Shown: positions 24,753 through 37,129 of the stretch, in pieces
Layout: each line of letters begins with the position of its first letter
Position numbering within the stretch: the stretch's first letter is position 1
Translations under genes and position numbers: made by a program
Notes under the pieces: model-generated
What the model was told of the DNA's origin: nothing
What the model saw: only the letters and a program-made list of their open reading frames with translations
Databases searched by the model: none
Assembly (NCBI GenBank): GCA_958496175.1
Contig: OY292276.1
Coordinates: 29,842,449 to 29,906,448, forward strand
Source of the DNA: Sisyra terminalis
Lineage: Eukaryota; Arthropoda; Insecta; Neuroptera; Sisyridae
Direction of reading: 5' to 3'
DNA: 64,000 nt

Positions 24753-25344
24753 TGCTGGAGACAAAAAATAATGATAAATAAATAATGAGAAATAATGGTC
24801 ACCTACGAAGTGTAAAAATCAAAATCAACCTTACCACTTAAAAATTGTTATATTCTTCTTTTTTTAAACTTTTTATTTTTGTTATTTTATTAAATTTTCC
24901 AAGGAATTAGTTTTGAAATTACATAGAAATTATCTCATCCAAATTTTACACATCTTAGTTAGCGACATGAAAAATATATAATTTATACCATCTTCTATAA
25001 CTAATATATTATTTTAATAAAAATATAAAAACTGAGTTCAACAGCTATGGTTGACCAATGGATACTTGTCTTTCAGTCCTGGTTTCTTTTGACCAATATT
25101 AAGTTGCCACTTTTATCCAATGGTTGGTTACAAATCTTGGCATGGTCTTATCATCCCAGATATAAGCCACTGATTAGCCAACGATAAATGCCTTGAATAT
25201 TGACCACCATGGTTAATTCGTCACTCTTTATTCTTTGTAGGGGAATTTTTTTTTACTAATATTTAACCTTATTATTTAATCTTAAAGTAGGGGTTGAAAA
25301 AGTAACGGCTAGACTATCCTATATCGGAAATTTCACCGGCATTT
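24753..25344. other. No gene recognised
   Basis: AT-rich sequence with nothing supported. The stretch 25040-25210 contains repeated TGGTTGACCAATGG and GACCAATATT-like words (CCAATGG, CCAAT), possibly remnants of a short inverted repeat. Confidence 0.45.
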
Positions 25345-25505
25345 TTTTCTATTTTTTATTAATAGTTATTTATTGTCGCATTTTAACAACTACGGTCTTT
25401 AGCGACTCTAGGAATTATAAAAAACCGAAGTCTGAGAAATACCCAAAATTTACCCGTTTTTAAACCCAATACCTACCGGTTTTGGTGCGTTCACCTTGAA
25501 CAGAA
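25345..25505 (-). mobile_element. tRNA-derived SINE, copy 4 (minus)
   Basis: Read on the minus strand it gives TTCAAGGTGAACGC, ACCGGTAGGTATTGGGTTTA, then the tail TCCTAGAGTCGCTAAAGACC, GTAGTTGTTAAAATGCGACA and an A/T-rich end. The first bases of the tRNA-like head (CCGAGTGG) are missing. Confidence 0.7.
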
Positions 25506-27939
25506 TTTGTTGCCGAAAAATACGTGGGCTTAAATGAACTGGTCTTTACCACATAAACAATTTTTGTTCGCGGAATTCTCTTTAAAATTACGAATTTTAT
25601 TTTGATAACAAATTAATTGTTGGTGAACAGTTTTCGTGCAAAGGAAACTTAACCAATAATTAAAAGATAAAAGATAATTAATAATTCAACTCGATCTTTT
25701 TTATAATTAAATAAATAACCCTTTTTTGTTTGCAGCATTAATAATAGGTAAATTAATTTCAAGTTAAATAAAGATAAAATATTAATATAAGTTTAATAAA
25801 AACGGAGCCTATTTTAGCAGCACCCAAATTTCGAAAACACATTTAACCAGGGTTGACAATTTTTCAGCTTGAAAAATATGGTACACAGGAATGAATAACA
25901 CTTAAAATTGTAATTATTCAAAGAACATGTTTAATTAGTACAGAAATGCAAACATCATTTTCTCATACAATATGTTTGATGTAAACTAACTCTTCTCATA
26001 TCTAAAACACAAACACGAAGCTTAAATTATTGTTATGTTTTCGCGAATGTGTATGAATGTGGTAATGAATGAGCGATGTAAAACGTAAGGAATAATATAT
26101 AAGTAAAGCACATCAACGAACATAAAGCACGAAAGTGAAACTGGATTCTAATTAGTTTATTTATTCCCAAACAACAGAAACTGTTTATTTACTCATTTCT
26201 TAAGGTAAACCCTTCCAAAATAAATTCAATTAAATTATGCAAATATAAATATCTACAAATGAAAATAACTTGAGCGAAGGAGGTGAAGGACAGGACCTAT
26301 GTTGATGTACATACACAAAAAAAAGTAACGCAACGGTTTTCACCAGTGAAAATCAAATTGTTTCGTGAAGCGAAACGGTAAGGATTTCATTTGCGTAATA
26401 CCTAAATATATTATAAAAACAACACAAAGCTTAAAAAATAAATGAAAGAAATGAAACATAAAATAACAAACATTTCATTCAAGTCGCAGCTGTTTCTTCA
26501 CGAATTTGTTATTTTACATTCCATTTTATTGTGCACATATTCGCTCTACTGTTCAGAACATTTCGGTAACAATCTCAATTTTGCATTGGATTATGAATAT
26601 AAATTTTATTTTATTTCGAAGCCATGGTCAACCTCAATAGTTCCATTGTGTTAATTTGATTATAATTTGACATTCTATAGAACATTTTTAGAGCTTTGTT
26701 GTTGTCAGTGTATTGTAAAAGTATATTCTTTGAATTAATACATCATTAATCAGCAGCCGTAAAATGTAGAATATATCATCGTAGTAAATATTATGATTAA
26801 ATTATTCCATTTCGTTTACGGAAACCATTTACAACTTATATGTCGTATATTATATAAAACGTTAGATTTATTATTGCTTTGGTTAAAGTCATGTTCTTTA
26901 ATATACTTTTACCTCATTTACTCTCTTTTTTCCATCTGAGAACAAGAACAATATAAACATGCAAATTTTAAACACGCCATAAATGTACTTAATATAATGT
27001 TTTTAGTAGGTATCTACTATTCGAATAACTATGCAACCTAAACAAAAGGACCAAAACTAAATTTTTCTAAAGGCGTATTTTGTACAATATCTAATGTAAA
27101 AATGTGTTTTATACCAATCTTGAAAACAAATTAGCTGTTAAAACGTTTTTTTTTTGTTTTCTTGTTTCATTATTGCACAATTATATGACATTGAATTTGA
27201 TTGTTGGCTGAATTTTCACATAAATGTGGAAGTTGGAGTCTACAATGAAGAATACTCCCAGGTAAATGTATTGCTTCATCAGTATATATGTTAAACGTAA
27301 TCCACATCATACTTCCCATAAATCGCACCAATATTTCCCAAATGATAAAAATTTCTTGCAGGATAGCTAATTTTTCTTGATTAAGCTAAAAATTCGTTTG
27401 CTTTTATGCAAAGAAAAGGATTGTAAATCGAAAAGTAAAAAAGAACACTTTCTTTTGCCGGAAAAATTGATCACCTGTTTAAAACAAATCAAAATTATTA
27501 TTAATTTTTCTTTTTTACTAAGCATAAAATGAAATGGCCGATATTATTCCAGATATAAAATATAATAATGCGCAAAAAATGTCAAAACATGTATATAGGC
27601 AATTTAAGGTAAAACTAATGACGTTTGTTTGTATTTCTGCATAAAATACGTGCATAATGAATAAAATGGACAGTGTAAAGTAAATGTACGGCTACGGCAT
27701 TCCTGAAGCTTCTAAGATTTAAACGAGCTGTTTGATGCTATTGACGAAATAAGTAAGGAAAAATTGGTTATAAAATCAAAAATCATATAACTGTGTACAT
27801 AGACGCCAAATAAAGAACCGTGATTTCAAAAAACCCAGGATATCTGATGCCAAGGAACAGTGGAAATGAAGAGAACGATTTTCATCGAATAGATTTCTGC
27901 CAACGACTGAAATTGTTTAGTCATCGAAGGGTTCTCTAA
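25506..27939. other. No gene recognised
   Basis: AT-rich sequence. The plus frame at 26442-26654 has no motif. Nothing else is supported. Confidence 0.5.
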
Positions 27940-28150
27940 TATAATATATGATTCGTCTAATTGTATAGACGTGAAATTTGAACCTTAGAGACTTTAATAA
28001 TGAACCGCTTGGAAGTTTTCGAGAAGTGGTGTGTTAACGGAAGAACATTCTGGATATTCTGGGAGAAACTTAAAGCCAGAATTATATGTGATGAGCAATT
28101 ATATACAACTTACATTGCATATGCTCTTGAAAGTACTCATCTTTTTATAT
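27940..28150 (+). mobile_element. RTE-like LINE C-terminal relic
   Basis: From 27961 the frame reads LYRREI, stop, TLETLIMNRLEVFEKWCV and then TFWIFWEK. This matches the conserved LYGCETWTL....R.LEAFEMWC.RR.L.ISW block near the C-terminus of RTE-type endonuclease/RT proteins. The frame runs to a stop at about 28157. Only this small part of the element is recognisable. It is clearly dead. Confidence 0.75.
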
Positions 28151-28175
28151 ATTAAGTTTGCTCATCGGTCAGATA

Positions 28176-28373
28176 TTTTCATTGATGCAGAGAAATAGTC
28201 TCTCTCAGTTCATCTGCATCCATTCCATGCATATAACACTTGCGATGTATTTGAACTACTAGGCTCAACAGATCTCGTGCACTTACTCTTTTCCACCAAA
28301 TTTGTATTTTGTTGTAGTTAAAGCAGGTGATCTTTGCCCGTAATACTTTCCATTAGGATGGAGCCTAATAGGT
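28176..28373 (+). repeat. Dispersed ~200-base repeat, copy 1
   Basis: This segment is the inverted complement of 42687-42892 over its full length. Shared landmarks are GAGAAATAG, CATTCCATGCATAT, TTTGAACTACTA, GCTCAACAGATCT, TTGTAGTTAAAGCAG and AGGATGGAGCCTAA. No coding frame and no terminal repeats are visible. It begins just after the RTE tail at 27940-28150, so it might be the 3' untranslated part of such a LINE, but the second copy has no LINE coding text beside it. Confidence 0.75.
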
Positions 28374-31140
28374 TAACAAAATCTGATACAAAAAGGTCGA
28401 ACCTGGTCGTTATAGCTCATTATCATATTCTCAAGAGTCATGAGACACGCTTTACTTAGATCATTGAGATGAGACAAGCAAGACATCGGGAGAAAAACAA
28501 CAAAAACGAATAAAAATATTTTCCAGTTTACATTAATTTACTTAAATTTTTTAAGCAAGTAGAGCTTTTAAATAGAAATAATTGTAACCAATGACTCTTG
28601 CCAAAAGAAAATAATAATATTCCAATATTTATGAATGAGCAATTCTTAAATTTCTCGGAAAAGAACCAACAATAATATGATGTTTGCCATATTCAGTTAT
28701 ATAAATATGGAGATATAGTTTTCGAAGAAAAAAGATTTTTGAGTTTTATTAAAGGGGATAATATAGATTTGTTTATAGCGAATACAAGACTATGGCTGAA
28801 TGGAGACCAACAGCAAGATCAGTATTCCATACACATTAGCGTGATTCACGGCTATTTATTATTCAAGGCGCAAACCACATCAGCGTGATCGCATCAGTTG
28901 CGACCTCGTACCATAGTGAAGTCCACCCTCAAACACCATGCTTGTTCTTTCCATCCACCAAATCATGCCATTGTTCTAACGCACGAGTTGTTCCTTCTGA
29001 CAGGATACACAATAATATTATAGTGTTTTAGATGCTCCAACCACAACATAATATATTTGGCAAAAAATAGAATGATCCATTTTCTTAAAAGGATAATTTA
29101 CTAATTAGAAAGCTTTTGGGAAATTGTCTTCGTTAGTTTAATATATTAAAACGTTTTGTTTCATTACATACGAAAGCTTTCGTACATACAGTTTCTTATA
29201 GTATTGGTTTTGATGCAACAGTTTACCCTCAAACATCATAAGATAGTTTTAATCACTAAAACAATTTTCAATTTAAGAAGAATATAATATTAGCATTGCA
29301 AATAAAAAATATATGGTCAAATAATTAGTATAAATAATAGTCTATTTGGTAAAATAATGATAAACGCCCATTAGCTTCTTTTAAATTGAAGTACATTAGA
29401 TGAGACGAATTTTTGCCGTTTCTTAAAAAAAAAAAACTTATATCTCATGCTTTATAAAATTTATATTTTTGGAGGAATTATTATTTTTCATAACTTCAAA
29501 TTTTGAAAGTTTGTCACCAACATTTTCAATATTTACAATGACTTCTATCGATGTTCTTTGAAACTTCAAAGTACCTATAATATATTATTGCCCAAACTTC
29601 TAAAATTCTCTAAAAGAATATCAAATATACCTTTATAAAATTGAGAAATTATCTGTTCAAAATCAAGTTAATTTGCATTTAATTAATGCATTTAGGAAAT
29701 AGATTATGCAAATAGGTTAGCGCCAAATATCTGTATATATATTTTTTTAATTCGAAAAAATAAAAGGTTTACAAACAACATAAACTTTAGTGAACTATGA
29801 AAGATAGTATGAAATTTAAATTTTAAAGATTTGTTTTTCTTATTGAATAATCGATTGAATAATTAATACACTATCAACTATCAATTAAAATAATACCTAA
29901 ATCTTAAAATTAGTTTAACTAAACTCTAAAGCATGGTTATCAACTTTGGTAAGAAAAAATAATCGCTCAATGTAAATTAGTGGTCCAACGGTTTGCATGA
30001 TATTAAATGAGGATGTTAAAAACGAAATTGGTAATATAAAAATCTGAACACTTAAAGAAATTAGTTTTTAAAAGTTAGTATTTCTTTTCGAAGGAATGAC
30101 AATAATGAATTATAAACATTTGAAAACAAAGTATTTTATTCAACCGAAAATAACGCTGCTTCTTTTCATTTTCCTTCTCTCGATTCCGTTACCCATTATT
30201 GTTTCATTTACAGTGAAGTGGAAACGCAAAAAGCATAATGGTTTACCTTTTATGAATATTACATAAAAATTTGTAACAATAAAAGGCTAATTTTCAAGTG
30301 GATTTTTACAGTATGCACTTGTCGTCAAGGGCACTAAAATTTAAACGTAAAGTTGCCTCATTAATATTCATGCAATGTCGTCTGAAGGTAGTTCTAAGAT
30401 TATTTCCGTTGCGCTTTTTACCACTTTAATTATTATGAGTCTAGACATAATGTTTTCAATACTAATCAAATACATTTTCAGAGAAAATTTTAAGAACGTA
30501 CTTATACAGTTTATAAAATATATTCTTTAGTTTTTTTTTTTTTTTTGGGGGGGATATGTTTGAGCTAATGGTTTTCATAGAACTAAAATGTTGCAAAACA
30601 AAAGTAATTAATTGGTTCATTTCATTTGCGTAAATGGTTTGGATTAATGAATTAAATTGAATTAGTTATGGATATATAGAGAGATTTTCGCAAAATTATT
30701 TTATTATCATATTATTTGAGAACGAGAGAACGATTGTTGAAATAAGCCCAGATGACTGGGCTTTCCTTTTTCTACTATCATTTCCCATTTCAATTTAGCC
30801 AAGAGTAAATTTCCATTGCGCGCAGCTAAGTTAAACACACGACTAGATAATTAATTGTCTTACAATTTTGATCACTTTTCTATATATATGTATTCTATTT
30901 AATATTCTATAATTCTTTTTGCTTTAAAGTTGGAATTAAAGTGTTCAAATTTCGCTCTCTTATATTTTTATTTTGAGCATAAGAACAAGAAAATGTAATG
31001 GCAAAAATTAATTTCGAAAGTACTTAATTGTTTTCATATTTTGATGAAGAAATTGAATACATATTTTTTTTTGTATTTTTACTAAGGGACTTTGTGTAAA
31101 TTGATATGTATGTGAGTTTTTTGTATCTATATTTATTAAA
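28374..31140. other. No gene recognised
   Basis: Mostly AT-rich. The block 28790-29000 is more GC-balanced and unique. A small perfect hairpin, AAGCCCAG-ATGA-CTGGGCTT, lies at 30744-30763 in the unique block 30690-30870. A T11-13 run followed by Gs is at 30531-30550. No gene is supported. Confidence 0.45.
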
Positions 31141-31154
31141 TAGACACCGGACCC

Positions 31155-31168
31155 GTTGGCATGGTAAC
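31155..31168 (+). promoter_or_regulatory. RFX X-box-like site
   Basis: GTTGGCATGGTAAC is a two-half-site near-palindrome matching the RFX X-box pattern RYYNYY-N(1-3)-RRNRAC with one mismatch in the first half. In animals such sites near promoters mark ciliary genes. It lies about 125 bases upstream of the TATA-like box at 31281. A single site can occur by chance, so this is only suggestive. Confidence 0.25.
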
Positions 31169-31280
31169 ACGTAGTACTGATGTGGATGTCGAACGCGCGT
31201 TCCTAGGGATGACGACGCTATTTGTTACGGGAATGAGGATAAAATAGGGATGAAATCAGGGATGGAGATGCGATCCTCTG

Positions 31281-31288
31281 TATAAATG
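31281..31288 (+). promoter_or_regulatory. TATA-like box
   Basis: TATAAATG lies in a GC-richer island where such a word is less trivial than in the AT-rich flanks. It is 27 bases upstream of the first ATG (31308) and 54 upstream of the second (31335). If it sets transcription start about 30 bases downstream, the first ATG would sit at or just before the start site and the second would be favoured. Confidence 0.25.
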
Positions 31289-31307
31289 GTGGAGTTTGTC
31301 TACTTCC

Positions 31308-31371
31308 ATGTCGGCCGAACAAGGCGGAGAAGAGATGAAGGCTGAAAGACACAGCTTGGGTTTCAAATCAG
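31308..31371 (+). CDS. Candidate first coding exon (plus-strand model)
   Basis: An ATG at 31308 opens a frame reading MSAEQGGEEMKAERHSLGFK and one more codon (S), then one base, to a good splice donor, TCAG|GTGAAAA, at 31371/31372. The intron-retained frame would stop four codons later, as expected if the donor is used. The frame leaves in phase 1. An in-frame second ATG lies at 31335. Codon use is GC-balanced, unlike the flanks, and the island contains several CpGs. A TATA-like box and an RFX-like site lie upstream. I do not recognise the protein and cannot see the next exon. The rival reading is a minus-strand 3' exon at 31218-31341, so only one of the two can be right, and neither is certain. 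Confidence 0.3.
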
Positions 31372-31899
31372 GTGAAAACTTATGACGTTATCAAAGAGCT
31401 CCAGCCCTGTGTTGCTTATAACAACAGTGATGATAATAGTAATAATAATAAAGCAGGCTACTAATAATTTGGTGAGCTTTCTCTGTTTAGCTTTTAGTAG
31501 CCAATTTATAAAAACAATAATTATCTATAAGAGTAAAAAATATAATCGCCCACTTGACCTTACGAATGCAAAAAAAATAATTAACAATATTATAGATTTA
31601 ATTATTTTACGTATTAAAGGTTATGGTTTGAAGTTGTTCAGACAATACTTGCATAAAATAAAATAAGATAATTTTTTCCTTGTTACAGATTGAAATTTTT
31701 AACTTTCCAATCAAACTAAGATTTATGTTTTTCAATAATCTGAACTTTATTATAATTGACATCAGTATTGTTGAAGTTATACTTCTTTAGGAATGTCATG
31801 AGAGAAAAAAAAATGGTTTTACGATTTTTTGAACAAAAGTCGGTTACACTTTCACTGTCTAACGGACGAATAAACTATTATTTTAAGTTTCAACCATTG
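31372..31899. other. No gene recognised; solitary TIR-like motif
   Basis: The 94-codon plus frame at 31382-31666 lies in AT-rich sequence and has no motif. GAAGTTATACTTCTTTA at 31774-31790 equals the terminal repeat of the long TIR elements at 39.2 and 54.7 kb and may be the solitary end of a further copy. Confidence 0.4.
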
Positions 31900-32030
31900 T
31901 TTAACTATTTTTATCGTCACTTTATAACTGCCAAGGTCTTTACCGACTCTAGAGCTAATAAAAATTAGTAAATTAGCAAACCCAGCACCTATCAGTTTTG
32001 GAGTGGCCAATTCGACTACTCGGTCATCAA
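31900..32030 (-). mobile_element. tRNA-derived SINE, copy 5 (minus)
   Basis: On the minus strand the head reads TGATGACCGAGTAGTCGAAT, then CCAAAACTGATAGGTGCTGG and GTTTGC in the B-box region. The tail follows: GCTCTAGAGTCGGTAAAGAC, GCAGTTATAAAGTGACGATA and an A-rich end. The head is complete, as in copies 1 and 2. Confidence 0.75.
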
Positions 32031-32141
32031 TAGGCTTCATTTTTTTACATTTATAACTAAGTAAAATTATGATTAATTATTTTATGGTTATGATTAAGCA
32101 AATTTTGTTAAAAATTTAAGTGAAAAGACAAAAACGAATTT

Positions 32142-32897
32142 GACGATATAGTTTAGTAAAGCAGCCAAAAATATGACGAAAATTAAAAAAATATTTTTTT
32201 CGATATCTCACTTAGTTTTCGAGATATCAATACTTAAACTTTTCGTTTCAAATTTATTAATTTTATGGAATGTTAGGTAATTTTACAGCGATTATTCTAC
32301 AAAAATCGTCCTAGTTTATAAGATTTTTAACAATTAAAAAAATTGATATGCCTTGTTTTTCATTATCACTAGTAAACAGTATTTCCACAATACTCCTAAT
32401 TATAATTTGCTAGGCCCACCTCGGTCTACATATCCCCCATCCTGAATTAAAGTTCCGCTTTGTATTGTGCTTCATAATAATAGTTTGTTTTTCCTTTAAA
32501 TACGGGATTGGATGTGGTACAAATTCAATGACTGTTTTATAGAATTTTCATTAGTTTATAGATACTTCTGCTTACAACTTATAGGATTGGGTCTTCTATG
32601 TATTTGTATTAACATTATTTTACAACTCATGATGTTTAGCACTATCACTTTGAATATTCTATGTAATTTACGAAAAAATAGTTTATTTAATTCTTTGTTG
32701 CTGTTTTTTCACTTTGTGTATCATGTGTAAAGCGATAAAGTCTCCATTTAGAGACCCAGTATTCAGCGCAATCTATGGTATGAGTCAATTTAAAACTAAA
32801 ATCTTTAAGTATCGATATCTCTAAATCTAAGCAAAATATCAAAAAAGTTTATTCGTTATTTTCGTCTTATTTTGGGTTGTTTTACTAAAGTACGGCG
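32142..32897. mobile_element. DNA transposon relic with ~110-base TIRs
   Basis: The left arm (about 32145-32255) and right arm (about 32785-32895) are inverted complements. Landmarks are TTTAGTAAAGCAGCC with the complement of GGTTGTTTTACTAAA, GACGAAAAT with ATTTTCGTC, and GAGATATCAATACTTAAA with TTTAAGTATCGATATCTC. The interior of about 530 bases holds a 72-codon hydrophobic frame (32512-32730) that I do not recognise and read as chance. The target-site duplication and family are undetermined. Confidence 0.65.
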
Positions 32898-35479
32898 TTA
32901 CAGATACCGTACTCACCCCATAAACTAGACATTTACAAAGAAGTATAATTTCTTCTATGAGTCCATAAGTACACATACGAGTATAGTATTTTTCTCATAA
33001 AGTGTTGTTAAATAAAAATTATAAAATATATCATTAGTTTTCTGCTCCAACATTACACATTTCATGGTATTTTGACTTAATATAATAAATTTGAAATGTA
33101 CTATTGAAGAAGAATGGAAAAAATTAAATGGGTGGACTGAGTCATAAACCTTGTCGAACATTATAAAAACTTCAGAAATTTATTATGATTAGCATGATCA
33201 TCTTTACGTAAAATATATAGGGTATATAACACATTATGTAAAACCAAAAAAATTTCTTAGTTTATAAGTGGCTTAGTAACTTGAAAGGTATATAGATTAA
33301 TTTCAATTATTTTTTTGTTTTGTCCCTCTTTTTGTCAAATTAATTCTTATAGGTTTCCAGATGCATTTGGCTACGACAGAAAACAAAGAATTCTGGCAAT
33401 AAAGATTTAAGTGAATCCAAAGTAAGCACAGAATTTTCGGGTTGGTGTATTACAAAAAGATTGAAGCCCCCTACCCCCCATGAAATATTGCGGAGAGCAT
33501 TAAAAGGAACTATGGAATATATTTTTTTCCTTTCAAAGATTTTAGAAAAAATGAGTTGAGCTATGAACTATTTTCGTATAGGAAGCAATGGATCAACAGA
33601 AGTATGGGAACCATTTTGTACAAAGGGAATTATTTATGAAAATTTCTTAAGTTCTTAACTGCAGTAAGAAAACAAAATAATTTTTGATTTGTCATTAATA
33701 TTTTTGTATTTTTCAGAACCATAGGGAAATATCACAAAATTATTATAAAAAGTATTAGCTATTTTTATAAATTAAATTTAAGTATAAATAAATATTTAGT
33801 ATCTACATAGTTTTATGTCCAGCTAACAAGGACGAGAGTATCAGCTGGTCGTTAAAATAAATACAATATGATAATTGCATCCAAATCTATACAGTTTGCT
33901 AATTATTGGGGTGAGCTTATTTAAATTTTTTCAGACTTGCAATTGGTTTCATCCATACAAAAGTATAGAGGTAATGCATGGAACTGACAGGTATTACATG
34001 GAAAATATTTATTTAAATTAATGTATTTGTATTATAAATGGTTTCAGTTTATAATAATGTGTAGTAAAATAATAAAAAGGTTTAAAGTTGAAAATTTGTT
34101 TGTTTTAGAAAAATAAAAATAACTCATCATCATATGATTTAAATATGACATGATTAAAATGAAATTTCAGTGAAATAAAATAAAAAATGTATAATTTTTT
34201 CTTTGTCCATAAAAAAGATTGGGGACGTTTGCGACACTGAGCATAAGCTTAGGGCGGCGATATACACACGGTTTTCAAAGTTATTCATGCATATTTGTGA
34301 AAGTTTTATACTTTTTGCTTCCATTTTTTTCTCTCTCGTTTTTCCAATGATCGAAAGCACGTCAAGCTTACTGAATAAAATTGGCTATGCAATGGATTAT
34401 CTTTGCTTGACAATCAGTCGGACAAAAAGAGAAAAACTGTCAATAGACATACATATATGTATGGATGTATATTCTTTAATGTGAAAAGTTTTTCGTTTTT
34501 TATTTATTTTGAGAATTTTTATTTTCTTTGTTTGCAAATTTACGTTATACTTTTACACCATGGAATATCAAACAATAAATTCATAAAAAATCGTAATGCT
34601 TTGCGAAAGTTTAGCGGAGCTTTAATATTTGCATACAGGACAATGTATGATGTTAGTGTTTACCCTATATTTTCTTATTGCCTTATTTCCTTATATCTTA
34701 TTGCTCCCTTATAGTTCGCATAAAGTTTCAATAAAATACTTCAATGAAAAACTCTTTTTGGAACCAAAACTTAAATGAAAATCGTTAAAAACTTTTTAAC
34801 AATTTGAAATATCTGCTTGGAAACGCAAAGTTTCACCTAAAATAAATGAATAGCTTAAATTATCCTGTCATCTCGCGTTCACACGCTTTGCATCCAAAAT
34901 CATAATATCTCAAATATTCAATAATCATTTAGCATATTTTGTGAACTTTTTCTTTCATTAAATTAGTTCAATCAAAAAGTATTTATAAGAACAGTAAGTA
35001 CACATTTCTTTTGATTTTGCTACGCCTTAAAAGTAATCTAATACATATATTTAACATCTATTAATATCAGTTCAAAATTGAAACCTAATTTTCACACATA
35101 TACAGTGGAAATTTTTGGTAGACACGAAACCTGGACATTTCAATTTTATAAAAAAAAATCAACTAAACTTTCAACATTAGCTTTATATATCTGAGACAGA
35201 TCAAGTTGACAAATTTGTGTCTTTTACGTCACAAAAAAATCAGATATTGTATTATGATTTCAAAATTATATCTTTCGATTTTTTTTTAAATATTGTAAGG
35301 TACTCAAACAAAAATACTATTACCTAACTGAGCAAATAAGAATGGACATTAAAACAAATCCTTACTTCTTTTTATTTCAGTTGAAGCACTTTTCAAAGGA
35401 GAGATTATTAAACGAAAATGCCTTTACACTCTACTAGTGACAATAAACTATTTTCTACATATGTTTATTATTATAAATT
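32898..35479. other. No gene recognised
   Basis: AT-rich sequence. The overlapping plus frames at 34203-34484 and 34403-34714 (93 and 103 codons) show no domain or motif. I read them as chance frames. Confidence 0.45.
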
Positions 35480-35890
35480 TTTGAGTCACTAGCCTGGAAG
35501 TATTGAGAAAAGTCGACGAAGAAAACCCATCATCGACCTAGTGACAAGAGAAGAAGCTAACTAGATGGGACATATTTTGAAAAGATAGTTATTTGTAATT
35601 TATCTTGTAAGAGCGAAAACGGAAGGTTCTAAGAAAAAAGACGAACTGAAAATCATGGATTTACTGAAACAAGCAATGCAGTATCCCAATTTGAAGAATC
35701 GTCGAGAAATAGGCGACGCTGGAGGTAGAAATGCAACCACGCGGGAACTGAATCTACTGTTCAACAGAAAAAATCATGATGTACCGAGGACAACAGGAGA
35801 AGGAAACTTAATACCTAAGAACCTTAGAATTACTTTGCACAGGACAGACAGCTCAAGAAAAAGCAGTAAACAAGTGAAAGCTAACTGAAT
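35480..35890 (+). mobile_element. RTE-like LINE C-terminal relic
   Basis: The translated text includes RRRKPIIDLVTREEAN, stop, MGHILKR, matching the R.TDLVTNEEVL...YLGHILRG order of RTE C-termini. It continues KTEGSKKKDELKIMDLLKQA and PNLKNRREIGDAGGRNATTR, which corresponds to the EGKI.GKRG..RR..SWL..LR tail and the region after it. The 77-codon frame at 35655-35888 is this tail. It ends with ordinary AT-rich sequence near 35890. It is probably from the same broad family as the relics at 15560 and 27940. Confidence 0.65.
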
Positions 35891-37129
35891 CTATCAATAA
35901 TTGAAATACAAATAACATAAAATATACATAAAACAAACTTCCTGAAATAATCAAATAAAAAAAAATGGCATTACAGTATGATTCAGATTATTTCAGTGTA
36001 ATTTTGTACTATTGCATTGGCTCGTGAATCATGGGATGTACAATACCATAGAAAAAATTATAAAATCAGGCGTCCTAAATTTTTTATGTATGGAAACTTA
36101 AAAGAAACATATTGGTTTGAAAACAATAAAGTGTATTTTTTGCTCAAACAATAAACTCAAAATCTAATAAACTTTGTAAAAAAGTAAAATGCAAACCGTA
36201 AATGCATAGATTTGCTTAAATTTTTCAATTCTATTAGTTTCAGCGGTTTATTCTAACTTTAAAAATACATTAAGAAAATCGATTAATCGACTCTCATGTC
36301 CACGAACAATAATTTTTTTTTATATTTAATTTCAAAATTTTATACTTTGCCATAATTTGGTTATAACGCACAATTCGATTTTGTACGTTTCTAATTCTCT
36401 AGGGTTGGGAAATGCTGGCTCAGTCAAAATACCAACGGAGAACTAACTGTAGAGTCTAAAAATATATTGATGCCATCGGGACATATAAAATTATTCTAAA
36501 TGAAGTAATAATCAATTTGTGAAAGCCTTAATTCAAAGTTCTGAGTCTTTTGAGCATTGAAATATTTCAATTTTGAATGTTCTTTCCCAAATTATCTGAA
36601 GCTAAAGTTAAAGAAGATATTTTTGTGGGATATAAATAAAAAGAAAGTAATGAACGTTGATAAAATCACACACAATTACTTTATGTTAATGAAAAACAAT
36701 CCTTAGGGTCTTAAAACAGTAATTAAGGGTTTTCTCGGAAAGAACAGAGCTAGAAATTAACAAGAATTTATTAAAACTTTGCTTAAAAGTTTAAAAATGT
36801 TACATATGGTACTTGCTCACTTGGACCAATTTAATGATAATATGGGTGACTACTTAGAGAAGCAAGAAGAGTGTTTTCACTAAGATATAATAAACTTTGT
36901 ATGACGTTACCAAGGGCAATACAACGGGAATATAATGAAAGTTTTTTTTAAATTTATTTCCTGTCTTATAGTCATTCTAACTGATAAGACCTAGTGCGAT
37001 TTTCTTGAAACTTTATGCTCACACTATACCTATTATTCATTAGTGGATTCACTCTTATTACTTTTGTCTATTTCGTCCAATCACAATAGTTAGCACCCGA
37101 AACAGTGGTTCTAATGTCTTGGTACAAAT
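35891..37129. other. No gene recognised
   Basis: AT-rich sequence with no supported frame or repeat. Confidence 0.5.

Noticed and set aside
30744..30763. Perfect 8-base-stem hairpin followed by Ts, like a bacterial terminator
   Set aside because: The context is eukaryotic nuclear DNA; such a hairpin has no terminator role here and is too short for a microRNA precursor.
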